The translations under genes and the position numbers were made by a program. A DNA stretch of 64,000 nucleotides from Niastella vici (GTDB taxonomy: Bacteria; Bacteroidota; Bacteroidia; Chitinophagales; Chitinophagaceae), in the NCBI RefSeq assembly GCF_002077945.1, contig NZ_LVYD01000043.1, positions 1 through 64,000 of the forward strand, read 5' to 3'. This document shows, in pieces, positions 37,054 to 45,566 of the stretch. Numbering within the stretch: position 1 is the first letter of the stretch; each line of letters begins with the position of its first letter. Under the pieces are notes generated by a model, which was given only the letters and a program-made list of their open reading frames with translations, ran no database searches and had not been told where the DNA came from.

Positions 37054-38176
37054 ATGGAAGTAATTGGGCGTGAACATTGGGGTTGCCGGTTTCAACGGGT
37101 ACTGATTGTTCCTGCAATGCCACTTGCATATATACCGTAAAAATTGACTCGGTTGATTCTATTTTCAGTTCATGCTGTTGAGGATACAACAATTGCAGTC
37201 TTTTTTGCACATTTATCAATCCAATACCCTCATTCCCGTTTGTCGGAGCCGGCTGTAATGGCTTGCTGTTACTGATAGTAAAATAAAGGCGGTTGTCCTG
37301 TATGAGCAATTCCAGGTTGATCCATTGCGGGCCCCGCATCATACCAATGCCATGCTTGAAACTGTTTTCAACGAATGGCAGCATCAGCAATGGCGCGATC
37401 ATTTTGTGTTCATAATCGCCTTTTATGCTTGTCTGCATCGTTAAACGGTTTCCATACCGCACGCTCTCCAGGCCAATATAATTATTTATAAGTTGTATTT
37501 CTTTTTCAAGCGACACCCGCACGGCGGCACAATCATTGATCATATACCTGAGCGTATTGGACAATTGCAGAACAAGTGTTCCTGCATGGGATGGTTGGGT
37601 GAGGGAAAAAGAATAGATATTGTTTAATGTATTGAAAAGAAAATGAGGATGCACCTGCGCTTTCAATAGTTGCAGCTCTGCCTGCGTATTTTCCTTCACT
37701 AGCAACTGCTTTTCTTCTATTTTTATATAATAGGTCTTAAGCATTTTAAGGGCCAGGAAAATAGCGCAGGCAACCGGGGGGCCGTTAATGATAAAATTCA
37801 TGGAGAAATACCAGGTCATCAATATTTGATTGTCAGTTGAAGGTTCTTGCTCATTTTTTATCCTGAAAAAATTTAAGACATATAACGTGTAAAATAAGCC
37901 TGTGAAGAAAAAAAGCAAAATGCCAAATAATGCATATTTCTTTTGAGCAACAAAGCGGGGTAAAAGAAAATAAACAACCAGGTACGTATATCCAATTGTT
38001 ATAAGCAGGCTGTATTTCAGATGTAATTCCCACATAAAGGATACCCATTTTTTGTAATCAACAAAAAAAGCGCCGGCCCAGAAAACCCAGAATAAAGAAT
38101 GGGCTATCCAGAATAATATGTGCCGGAGGTATTTGTGTGGCTGCCTCGTGGTAAATATAAGCTCATACACGGTCAT
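37046..38176 (-). CDS. LytS/YehU-like membrane histidine kinase
   Basis: A 376-aa kinase of the His_kinase (PF06580) type. Four membrane helices lie in the first approximately 150 residues. The phospho-His motif KAQVHPHFLFNTLNNI has the acceptor His at about 178. The N-box is LPFVENSFKHGIG and the G-box is GIGLINVQKRL, so it looks catalytically competent. There is no recognisable extracellular sensor domain; sensing would be through the membrane region. It overlaps the second kinase gene by 14 bp and the LytTR gene by 8 bp, so the three form one tight operon. Confidence 0.92.
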   Translation of the reverse strand: MTVYELIFTTRQPHKYLRHILFWIAHSLFWVFWAGAFFVDYKKWVSFMWELHLKYSLLITIGYTYLVVYFLLPRFVAQKKYALFGILLFFFTGLFYTLYVLNFFRIKNEQEPSTDNQILMTWYFSMNFIINGPPVACAIFLALKMLKTYYIKIEEKQLLVKENTQAELQLLKAQVHPHFLFNTLNNIYSFSLTQPSHAGTLVLQLSNTLRYMINDCAAVRVSLEKEIQLINNYIGLESVRYGNRLTMQTSIKGDYEHKMIAPLLMLPFVENSFKHGIGMMRGPQWINLELLIQDNRLYFTISNSKPLQPAPTNGNEGIGLINVQKRLQLLYPQQHELKIESTESIFTVYMQVALQEQSVPVETGNPNVHAQLLPYA

Positions 38177-39311
38177 ATGCTACCGTCTTTGTGTTTATGT
38201 TGAAAGCCGGGGCCTGCATCCCGGGCGCATCGGCCAGCGTAAGGTGAAGCCTGAGGCCGGTCTCCTGCTCGTTTTCGGATAAGTCGATCTGGAAATCGTT
38301 TGGGGAATAATATTCAAGCAATCTTCTTTGGGTGTTTTCAACTATATACGACCAATTGGGTATTCCCCCGGGCTCATTGTACAATGGATGAATTAAAAGC
38401 GTTATCGATACCTGGTTTTTTTCTGTTGCAACCTGCAGGGTTTGCAAACAAACAGTCTGTTCCCGGGTATGCAACAGCGCCGTGGTTTCTTCCAGTATTT
38501 TTATGATCACCAGCGGTACAATGTATAAACTGTTGGTAACACTGCCGGTTTGTAAATGCATATTTATAGTGCCTGCTTTGCCTTGCTGCTCAAGCGCTAT
38601 AAAATTATTCAGTTGTCCTATTTCCCTTTCAAGGGGCACCAGTTCCTTGCCATTCTCATAAAGGGAATAACTCAGCAGATCAGATAAATTCAGGATGATC
38701 GATGGCGCCTTGCCCGATCCTGATTGTATATTCGTATAAATGGTATCGAGTGAGCGCAGTAAAAAATCAGGATGAAGCCGGGCTTTTTGCAGCTGTATGG
38801 CTGTTCTGTTTTTTTTCTTTAGTATTTCCAGGTTTTCTTTCTGCTGCAGGTACCAGGTTTTTGTTAATTTAATGCCTATGGCTATAATTGCAATAACCAT
38901 TCCCCAACGGGTATTATAATTGCCAAATTCTATCCTGTGCCGGAAATTATTTTCCACTGGTGTTGAATAATGCACATGGCTCAGAAATATTCCTGCCATA
39001 AAATAATTTACGTATGATCCGGTTGCATACAACAATAAAAAGTAAAACAGGAATAAGGCATATTTTTTATCAGCCAGTGTTTTGGGTAGTAAATAGTAAA
39101 TAGAAAAATAAACAGCAAAAATGAATACCGGCCCAAAGCAACATAAATTCAGCCAGGCGAAATAATAGGTGTCGCTGTTTCCAAATTCAGCTATCGTGCG
39201 GGGTGCAAGGCTTTGTATATAAAAATAGGTGCAGTATATGACCCAAAACACCAGGTGTCTCACAACACGATCCATTGGCTTATCAGATAATAAAAAGCCG
39301 TCTATACGCAT
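38163..39311 (-). CDS. LytS-like protein lacking catalytic residues (pseudokinase)
   Basis: A 382-aa protein with the same layout as the next gene: about four membrane helices, then a His_kinase-like cytoplasmic part. The phospho-His motif is changed: KARLHPDFLLRSLDTI has Asp 182 where the acceptor His of PHFLFN should be. The N-box region (VPLVIIKILEETTALLH) lacks the Asn and acidic residues, and the G-box (YIVENTQRRLL) lacks its glycines. It probably cannot bind ATP or autophosphorylate. It is full length and in frame, with coupled overlaps, so it is likely retained as a partner or sensor for the active kinase. Confidence 0.85.
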   Translation of the reverse strand: MRIDGFLLSDKPMDRVVRHLVFWVIYCTYFYIQSLAPRTIAEFGNSDTYYFAWLNLCCFGPVFIFAVYFSIYYLLPKTLADKKYALFLFYFLLLYATGSYVNYFMAGIFLSHVHYSTPVENNFRHRIEFGNYNTRWGMVIAIIAIGIKLTKTWYLQQKENLEILKKKNRTAIQLQKARLHPDFLLRSLDTIYTNIQSGSGKAPSIILNLSDLLSYSLYENGKELVPLEREIGQLNNFIALEQQGKAGTINMHLQTGSVTNSLYIVPLVIIKILEETTALLHTREQTVCLQTLQVATEKNQVSITLLIHPLYNEPGGIPNWSYIVENTQRRLLEYYSPNDFQIDLSENEQETGLRLHLTLADAPGMQAPAFNINTKTVAYDRV

Positions 39312-39543
39312 AGTACCGGGGTTCTTGTATAAAGTTAAATATTATACCTGTTATCAACTGCATTTCCTGATACATAGCATCTTTTTGACGACGGATGCCA
39401 TTTGTCGACAATGATAGCGGCCCTGCTGCTTTTACCTGTTATTTGTAAGCTGTAATAGGTAGCCCGGCGAATTCAAAAAATAACGGGTTTTGTGTGTATT
39501 AGTTTTGGGGTCACACGTACTCATCACTCTAAAACATACAATC
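39312..39543. promoter_or_regulatory. Divergent promoter region with palindrome
   Basis: A 232-bp divergent spacer between the kinase operon (-) and the small secreted protein (+). It contains a perfect 10-bp palindrome TTGTCGACAA at 39402-39411. TAGTTTTG near 39510 matches the Bacteroidota -7 form TAnnTTTG, ahead of the rightward gene. No protein known to bind here. Confidence 0.35.
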
Positions 39544-40038
39544 ATGAAAAAGTATATTTCTTTGCTGGCAGTTAGCGTTATTGCTACGATATCAGTGTGC
39601 GCACAAAACAGGCTAATGGCCATAGGAACTTTGGGAACCGTTAATGAATCACCGGCAGACACTAAAGATTTGATCAGCATCAAAGCCTTGCATGATTTCA
39701 ACAAAACTTACAAAACCGTAACCAATGAGGACTGGTATATAATTCAGAAAGGATTTATGGCAAAGTTCACACAGCAAGGTATTCAGCATAGGATCATCTA
39801 TAACAAAAATGGGAAATGGGTGGCCACTTTCCGTTACTATAATGAAGATCAGCTACCGGCAGAAGTACGGCACCTGGTAAAAAGCACCTGGTATGATGCT
39901 GCAATCCGGCAGGTATCGGAAGTTAGCTTTGGCGGAAAAACAGCTTACCTGGTTAGCATAGAAGATAATACCTCTCTGAAGACCATTAAAGTGGTAAACA
40001 ACGAAATGGAGCTGTTCCAGGAAATGGTTAAGTTATAA
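39544..40038 (+). CDS. Small secreted protein, possibly PepSY-like
   Basis: A 164-aa exported protein; the start is the ATG before KKYISLLAVSVIATISVCAQ, which gives a clear signal peptide. The mature part is about 145 residues, with alternating strands and a motif AVRHLVKSTWYDAAIRQVSEV-like near the C-terminal third (PAEVRHLVKSTWYD). That pattern resembles the PepSY-like/BLIP-like periplasmic proteins common in Bacteroidota, but the match is by eye. Function unknown. Followed by a strong terminator, so monocistronic. Confidence 0.6.
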   Translation: MKKYISLLAVSVIATISVCAQNRLMAIGTLGTVNESPADTKDLISIKALHDFNKTYKTVTNEDWYIIQKGFMAKFTQQGIQHRIIYNKNGKWVATFRYYNEDQLPAEVRHLVKSTWYDAAIRQVSEVSFGGKTAYLVSIEDNTSLKTIKVVNNEMELFQEMVKL

Positions 40039-40069
40039 ATCCCATTTTATAGCGGGTTTCCCGGGGATA

Positions 40070-40101
40070 GACTGTTCGCCAACTGGCGAACGGTCTTTTT
40101 T
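40070..40101 (+). terminator. Rho-independent terminator
   Basis: GACTGTTCGCCA (40070-40081) pairs with TGGCGAACGGTC (40084-40095), one G-U pair, followed by TTTTTT. A textbook terminator about 30 nt after the small secreted protein. Confidence 0.9.
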
Positions 40102-40304
40102 ATTTCCTGGCACGCGGCAGGCAAACGCCGGCAGAACCGCACAATTAGTTTTTTTTATTGTGAAAGGGGCTTTATGCCCGGCAAAATCTTTCAAATTACC
40201 ATTTTAAGGGCGATCTGTAGTTTTATTTACTGCAAAATTTAAATGTGTTGGTTGCAAGAACTATTTTTTAAACTTTTGCATACAAATAAGACCACAAAAA
40301 CTAT

Positions 40305-41447
40305 ATGAATCAATTACAGGCAGCAGATGCCATACGGTTAAAACAATACATGCAAAAGGCCGTAGACCGTTCTAAATATTTTATCGGGTATCCCATATCA
40401 CAGGATTTCGATTACAGGGAGTTATATCCTTTATTGGGCCTGCCGCTTAATAATGTGGGTGATCCGCAGGTTGAATCTACCTATGATCTGAACTCAAGAA
40501 GCATAGAAAGGGAAGTGGTGGATTTTTTTACAGAACTATTTAATGCACCGGTTAAAAATAGTTGGGGCTATGTGACCAATGGTGGCTCTGAAGGTAATTT
40601 ATATGGCTTATATGTTGCACGCGAGCTGTACCCCAATGCCGTGGTATATTACTCTGAGGCAACGCATTACAGCGTTCAAAAGAATATTCACCTGCTGAAC
40701 ATGCCATCGATTGTTATCCGTTGCCAAAGCAATGGCGAAATGGATTATGAAGACCTGAACCAGGTCATGCAATTGCACCGCCACCAGCCGGCCATTATTA
40801 TTGCCAATATAGGAACAACCATGATGGAAGCGAAAGACAGTGTTCCCGCTATCAAAGCGATCCTTCACAATTGTGCTATCAAGAATCATTACATCCACTG
40901 CGATGGTGCGTTGGCCGGCACTTACCTTGCTTTGTTGGATGATGCAAATGATTTTGATTTTTCACATGGTGCCGACAGTATTGCTATCAGCGGGCACAAA
41001 TTCATTGGTTCGCCCATACCCTGTGGAGTGGTCATTGTAAAGAAAAATTACAGGGACAGAATTGGCAAAACCATTCCTTACATTGGAACCATTGATACTA
41101 CGATCACTGGTTCCCGTAACGGACATAGTCCGGTGTTTTTATGGCATGCCATAAAGAGAATGGGAAGGGAGGGGCTTAAGCAACGGGCCATCAATTCCCT
41201 TGCGATGGCCGAATATGCCGTTCAGCAATTGAACAGCATTGGTTGTAACGCCTGGAAAAATGAAAATGCTATTACGGTGGTTTTTTCGGCGCCCTCAAAG
41301 GAATTTTGTCAGAAATGGCAACTGGCTACTGAAGGGGATTGGACGCACATGATCTGTATGCCAGGCATAACAAAAGAAAAAGTAGACGAATTTCTGAATG
41401 ATCTGATGGAAGAAAGCAGACTCAAAACCGCAATGGCAGAAGCGTAA
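40305..41447 (+). CDS. hdc: PLP-dependent histidine decarboxylase
   Basis: A 380-aa group II-type pyridoxal-phosphate decarboxylase. TNGGSEGNLYGLYVARELYP (about 90-110) binds the cofactor phosphate; HCDGALAGTYLALL holds the Asp that contacts the pyridine N; SGHKFIGSPIPCGVV carries the Schiff-base Lys. Length and motif wording match Gram-negative histidine decarboxylases, which make histamine from L-histidine; a related aromatic or serine decarboxylase cannot be ruled out. No signal peptide. PEP synthase begins 75 bp downstream on the same strand. Confidence 0.82.
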   Translation: MNQLQAADAIRLKQYMQKAVDRSKYFIGYPISQDFDYRELYPLLGLPLNNVGDPQVESTYDLNSRSIEREVVDFFTELFNAPVKNSWGYVTNGGSEGNLYGLYVARELYPNAVVYYSEATHYSVQKNIHLLNMPSIVIRCQSNGEMDYEDLNQVMQLHRHQPAIIIANIGTTMMEAKDSVPAIKAILHNCAIKNHYIHCDGALAGTYLALLDDANDFDFSHGADSIAISGHKFIGSPIPCGVVIVKKNYRDRIGKTIPYIGTIDTTITGSRNGHSPVFLWHAIKRMGREGLKQRAINSLAMAEYAVQQLNSIGCNAWKNENAITVVFSAPSKEFCQKWQLATEGDWTHMICMPGITKEKVDEFLNDLMEESRLKTAMAEA

Positions 41448-41522
41448 AGCGCAAACTTATCCTTTGTACTGCCATTGCCTTGCCAACGAAAAACAATAAA
41501 CACTCCAAAAACGATTGCTTGT

Positions 41523-43955
41523 ATGTCAACAAAAATTGTCCAGCTGCACCAGGTTGGTATAAGCGACATTGACCTGGTAGGCGGAAAGAACGCATCACTG
41601 GGTGAAATGATCCGGCACCTTGCAAAACTTGGTGTGAACATTCCGGGTGGTTTTGTCATCACGGTAAATGCTTACCAGGAATTTATCCAATATAACAAGT
41701 TGGATGAAAGGATCAGGGCGCTCATCAGCCAAATTGATTACTCCTCCGTTGAATCTCTTCGTTTAACAGGACTTCAGATCAGAACTTTGATCCGGGATGG
41801 CAGCTTTCCACCGGGGCTTTCACAGGAGATCATCGACCGCTATTTTGAATTGTCAAAAGAGTATAGCCAGAAAAATACTGATGTGGCGGTTCGATCGTCG
41901 GCAACAGCTGAAGACCTTCCCGATGCTTCCTTTGCAGGGCAACAGGAAACCTTTTTGAATGTTCGTGGGGCCGCTGAATTGATAAATGCAGTGCGTAATT
42001 GTTTTGCCTCTTTGTTTACCGACAGGGCCATTTCTTACCGGGAAACTTTTAAGTATGATCATTTTGAAGTAGGGCTATCAGTGTGCATTCAAAAAATGGT
42101 AAGAAGTGACCTGGGTTCAAGCGGTGTTGCTTTTTCTCTCGATACGGAAAGTGGGTTTAAAGACGCCGTGGTGATCAATGGTTCTTATGGTTTGGGCGAA
42201 ATGGTGGTACAGGGCAGTGTTTCTCCCGATGAGTTTATTGTGTTCAAGCCATTGCTTAAGGAAGGGTATAATGCAATAATTGAGAAAAAGCTGGGGGTAA
42301 AGGATCAGATGATGGTGTATAGCGACGATCCGGAAGAAAGGGTAAAGATCATTGATGTAGATAAAGATCTGAAAGAGCGGTTTTGTTTGGATGATGAAAA
42401 GATCATGCAACTGTCACGTTGGGTGATGCACATCGAAAACTACTATTCCGCACTGAAAAACCACTGGTGCCCTATGGATGTTGAGTGGGCGGTAGATGGC
42501 ATAAGCAATAAGCTGTTTATTGTTCAGGCAAGACCCGAAACAATTCATTCACGCAAAGATCATGATACGCTTACTGAATATGTGCTGCCGCCCCATGGCG
42601 CCACGGCGCTGATTAAGGGAATAGCCGTTGGTGACCGGGTAGGAACCGGTAAAGTGAAGATCATGTATGCTACAAATAAAGGAGCGTTAGCAGCGCAGGA
42701 TTTCAGGGAAGGCGATGTGCTGGTAACTGATATGACCGATCCTGATTGGGAACCCATAATGAAAAAAGCAGCTGCTATTGTTACCGATAAAGGTGGAAGA
42801 ACCTGTCATGCAGCCATTGTTGCCCGGGAAATGGGTATTCCCGCCATTGTTGGGTGTGGTTATGCAACGACTGTTTTGGCTGATGGCGAGGAGGTGACCA
42901 TTTCCTGCGCAGAAGGTGATACGGGCATCGTTTACGCGGGCAGGCTTCCTTACGAAGTGGTACAAACCAAACTCAGTGATCTGCCTGCAATAAAAACGGC
43001 ACTGATGTTAAACGTGGGTTCCCCTTCACTGGCATTCCGATTCTCCAATATTCCCAACAGCGGTGTGGGGCTGGCACGGGAAGAATTCATCATCAATAAC
43101 TATATCGGGATACACCCACTGGCTTTGCTGAACCATAAAAGTTTGAATTATCCCGAACTCTCCGCGGCTATACAAAGCAGGATCGTTGGTTTTAAGGATG
43201 AAGAAGATTTCTTCGTTTCCAAATTATCTTTTGGTATTGCAAAAATTGCAGCGGCTTTTTATCCGAATAAAGTGATCGTTCGCTTTTCCGATTTCAAATC
43301 GAATGAATATTTTAATCTGTTGGGTGGAAAATATTTTGAACCGCAGGAAGAAAACCCGATGATCGGCTGGCGGGGCGCTTCGCGGTATTATTCAAACGAT
43401 TATAAAGCGGCTTTTGAACTGGAATGCAAAGCCATAAAGAAAGTGCGGGAAGAAATGGGACTGGCAAATGTGGTGGTGATGGTACCGTTTTGCAGAACAG
43501 TGGAAGAGCTTTTAAAGGTGAAAGCGGTGATGGCCGAATATGGATTGGTGCCGGGCTCAGCTGGCCTGGAGTTGTATCTGATGGCCGAAATTCCATCGAA
43601 TATTATTATGGCAGCTGAATTTGCTGAACATATAGATGGTTTTTCCATTGGTTCAAACGATCTCACACAACTATCACTGGGGTTAGACAGGGATTCATCA
43701 CTGGTGGCCCATTTATACGATGAGCGAAATCCCGCAGTAAAAAGAATGTTGGCGCATCTTATTCAAACAGCAAAAGAATCGGGAATAAAAGTAGGCATTT
43801 GCGGTCAGGGACCATCAGATCATCCCGACTTTGCCCAATTCCTGGTAGAAGAGGGGATTGACTCTATCTCCGTTACGCCTGATTCGGTGATCAAAACTAT
43901 AAAGGCGATCCATGCGGTGGAGAAAAAGATAAAAGAAAAAGAATTGCAGTTCTAA
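41523..43955 (+). CDS. ppsA: Phosphoenolpyruvate synthase
   Basis: An 810-aa cytoplasmic enzyme making PEP, AMP and Pi from pyruvate and ATP, the entry to gluconeogenesis from pyruvate. The N-terminal ATP-grasp/PPDK domain includes VGGKNASLGEM and AVRSSATAEDLPDASFAGQQ. The phosphohistidine domain has GGRTCHAAIVAREMGIPAIVG (His at about 424-426). The C-terminal PEP-binding barrel has RWxGASRYYS-like and LMAEIPSN, SIGSNDLTQLSLGLDRDS and GICGQGPSDHPDF. The start is the ATG before STKIVQLHQVG; the longer frame adds non-homologous residues. Sequence AAAAACGATTGCTT lies just upstream. A terminator follows. Confidence 0.92.
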   Translation: MSTKIVQLHQVGISDIDLVGGKNASLGEMIRHLAKLGVNIPGGFVITVNAYQEFIQYNKLDERIRALISQIDYSSVESLRLTGLQIRTLIRDGSFPPGLSQEIIDRYFELSKEYSQKNTDVAVRSSATAEDLPDASFAGQQETFLNVRGAAELINAVRNCFASLFTDRAISYRETFKYDHFEVGLSVCIQKMVRSDLGSSGVAFSLDTESGFKDAVVINGSYGLGEMVVQGSVSPDEFIVFKPLLKEGYNAIIEKKLGVKDQMMVYSDDPEERVKIIDVDKDLKERFCLDDEKIMQLSRWVMHIENYYSALKNHWCPMDVEWAVDGISNKLFIVQARPETIHSRKDHDTLTEYVLPPHGATALIKGIAVGDRVGTGKVKIMYATNKGALAAQDFREGDVLVTDMTDPDWEPIMKKAAAIVTDKGGRTCHAAIVAREMGIPAIVGCGYATTVLADGEEVTISCAEGDTGIVYAGRLPYEVVQTKLSDLPAIKTALMLNVGSPSLAFRFSNIPNSGVGLAREEFIINNYIGIHPLALLNHKSLNYPELSAAIQSRIVGFKDEEDFFVSKLSFGIAKIAAAFYPNKVIVRFSDFKSNEYFNLLGGKYFEPQEENPMIGWRGASRYYSNDYKAAFELECKAIKKVREEMGLANVVVMVPFCRTVEELLKVKAVMAEYGLVPGSAGLELYLMAEIPSNIIMAAEFAEHIDGFSIGSNDLTQLSLGLDRDSSLVAHLYDERNPAVKRMLAHLIQTAKESGIKVGICGQGPSDHPDFAQFLVEEGIDSISVTPDSVIKTIKAIHAVEKKIKEKELQF

Positions 43956-44499
43956 TAGTTCATCATGGTTTAATTTCTCAAGTTACGTTCTGAAGTACGG
44001 AGCCGGTTTCTACCGGCTTCCAATTTTTAACTGCATAAATAAATACAGCAAGGCTGCCATAGTTAATATAGATACAGTTTCTCATTGGTTGTTTAGTTTG
44101 AAATGAGAGCCGGGGTTTGTGTCTACTTACCCCTCTTTTTTTGCCCGATTGGCGTTCCGGTTCTACTTCCATTAGGTTGTGGTTTGGTTGTGGTCGTATT
44201 GTGGTAATATTAGGTTAACCTTTTCTTTACCCTTTAGGTTAAAAAAAGGAAATAAAAAGGTAAAGGCAATATTACCCTACTATAAAGGAGACCTCAAGAC
44301 AGGGAGAAGAACAGGTAACCGGGTGTAATAAAAAGGACAGGCGGAGGTAAAGAAAGGTAAAGCATACCTAAGCAAGAGGAAACCGGGAGGTTACCAGCGG
44401 GTAAGTAATTAGAAATTGCCTTATTGTAAATCTGCTAATTGCGAAACACAGAGGTAACCAGGAGGTAAAGAAGAGGTAATCATCCCCTGTAAGCCCCAG
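43956..44499. other. Intergenic region with GGTAA-rich tract
   Basis: No gene is supported. After the ppsA terminator comes an AT-rich stretch, then a purine-rich tract at 44259-44480 with eight GGTAA copies (44259, 44314, 44346, 44356, 44400, 44453, 44464, 44475), all on the plus strand apart from a few TTACC. Spacings include 10, 11 and 11 bp. The AraC gene ends immediately after (44500). Function unknown. Confidence 0.5.
43999..44027 (+). terminator. Rho-independent terminator after ppsA
   Basis: GGAGCCGGT (43999-44007) pairs with ACCGGCTTCC (44012-44021, one bulged T) around TTCT, followed by AATTTTT. It starts 43 nt after the ppsA stop. Confidence 0.7.
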
Positions 44500-45402
44500 C
44501 TATTCCGTAGTCCTGTTCCGTTTGCGGTAATCTGAAGGCGACATGCCCATTAAGCGCGAGAACATGCGGGAGAAATAGTACTGATCAGAAAAGCCCAGCT
44601 CGTCGGCAATCTCTTTAATTGCTCTCGAAGTGAAGGCCAGGGTTTGGCAGGCCTGCTGCACTTTTAAATGATTGAAGTATTCTATTGGTGAAAAACCGGT
44701 TTGTATCCTGAACAGGTTACAGAAATGCGTAACAGACATATGTGCCGAACTGGCCAGGTCATTCAGCGATGGATTGGTGTTGATCTTTTCTTTCATGCGT
44801 TCAATGGTCATTGCGATCGCGTCTTTGCCGGGCGCTTTTACTGCCTGGTTATATTTTTCTTCATAGAGCAGAGAGGAGAGAAAATGATAGAAGATCATAT
44901 TTACATACCGCAACGTATCGGCACTGTACCCCTGTTCAAAATGAAAGCATATTTCTTCAAATAGTTTTATCCGGTTCTCATTAAAGGAAAGATAGGGCAA
45001 ATAGTTTTGCGAATGATTGGTGATCAGGTTCACTACATAGGTGGCAATATCGCCTTTAAAATGCACCCAGTAAATGGTCCAGGGATCTGCTTCCATAGCG
45101 CCGTATTTATGCGGGGTATTGGCAGGAAGCACAATGAAATGCGATGGCGAAATGTCCATCTTTTGTTTATTGATCGTTACCCAGCCCCGTCCTTCCACAC
45201 AATAAATAATGATATGCTGATTGATGCCATGCGGCCTTTCAAAATAGTGATTGGCTGCCTTGGGATAATAGCCAATATCTGTAATGTATATTTGCTTTGT
45301 AATGGCGTCCTTCGTCAGAAAGCTGGAAGCTATTTTTTTAGGCACAACGAGCAGCTTTTGTCCTTCAAAGCCCTGTCGTTTTCTTGAACTTTTGTATGAC
45401 AT
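44500..45402 (-). CDS. AraC-family transcriptional regulator (PUL 4, left)
   Basis: A 300-aa regulator. N-terminal cupin-like sensing domain (about 35-140; HIIIYCVEGRGWVTINK, FIVLPANTPHKYG). C-terminal double helix-turn-helix (about 195-295; SLNDLASSAHMSVTHFCNLF, AIKEIADELGFSDQYYFSRM, GMSPSDYRKRNR). It is divergent from the PUL 4 SusC, with 159 bp between them, and is therefore the likely activator of that operon, responding to a sugar. It is a close paralogue of the regulator at 53446-54336; long identical stretches include FNENRIKLFEEI and FLSSLLYEEK. Confidence 0.93.
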   Translation of the reverse strand: MSYKSSRKRQGFEGQKLLVVPKKIASSFLTKDAITKQIYITDIGYYPKAANHYFERPHGINQHIIIYCVEGRGWVTINKQKMDISPSHFIVLPANTPHKYGAMEADPWTIYWVHFKGDIATYVVNLITNHSQNYLPYLSFNENRIKLFEEICFHFEQGYSADTLRYVNMIFYHFLSSLLYEEKYNQAVKAPGKDAIAMTIERMKEKINTNPSLNDLASSAHMSVTHFCNLFRIQTGFSPIEYFNHLKVQQACQTLAFTSRAIKEIADELGFSDQYYFSRMFSRLMGMSPSDYRKRNRTTE

Positions 45403-45448
45403 ATGGCACAGGTTGCAAAGTGATATTTAGTGAATAAAAGTCCATCTT

Positions 45449-45465
45449 TTTCCTACAATTTCCTA
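45449..45465 (+). promoter_or_regulatory. Twin TTTCCTA direct repeat in the AraC-SusC divergent region
   Basis: TTTCCTA occurs at 45449 and 45459, a 10-bp period, about 100 bp before the SusC start and close to the AraC start. Direct half-sites in this spacing would suit an AraC-type dimer; assignment is inference. Confidence 0.3.
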
Positions 45466-45548
45466 TTTCCCCGCAAAAGCAATAATACGAATTTTGAATG
45501 CTGACTACGCTGCTGCCGGTCTGTTCCGGCTAAAATTTAAAATAAACG

Positions 45549-45566
45549 TAAAACGATTGCTATGAA
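45549..45566 (+). promoter_or_regulatory. Shared 18-nt start-codon leader, copy 1
   Basis: TAAAACGATTGCTATGAA spans the SusC start codon (ATG at 45562). An identical 18-mer occurs at 59306-59323 in the leader of the PUL 5 SusC, and a shorter form (AAAACGATTGCT) at 41508-41519 before ppsA. Possibly a translation-initiation element. Confidence 0.45.

Noticed and set aside
43978-44172. 64-aa minus-strand frame after ppsA
   Set aside because: It overlaps the ppsA terminator, has no recognisable features and biased composition.
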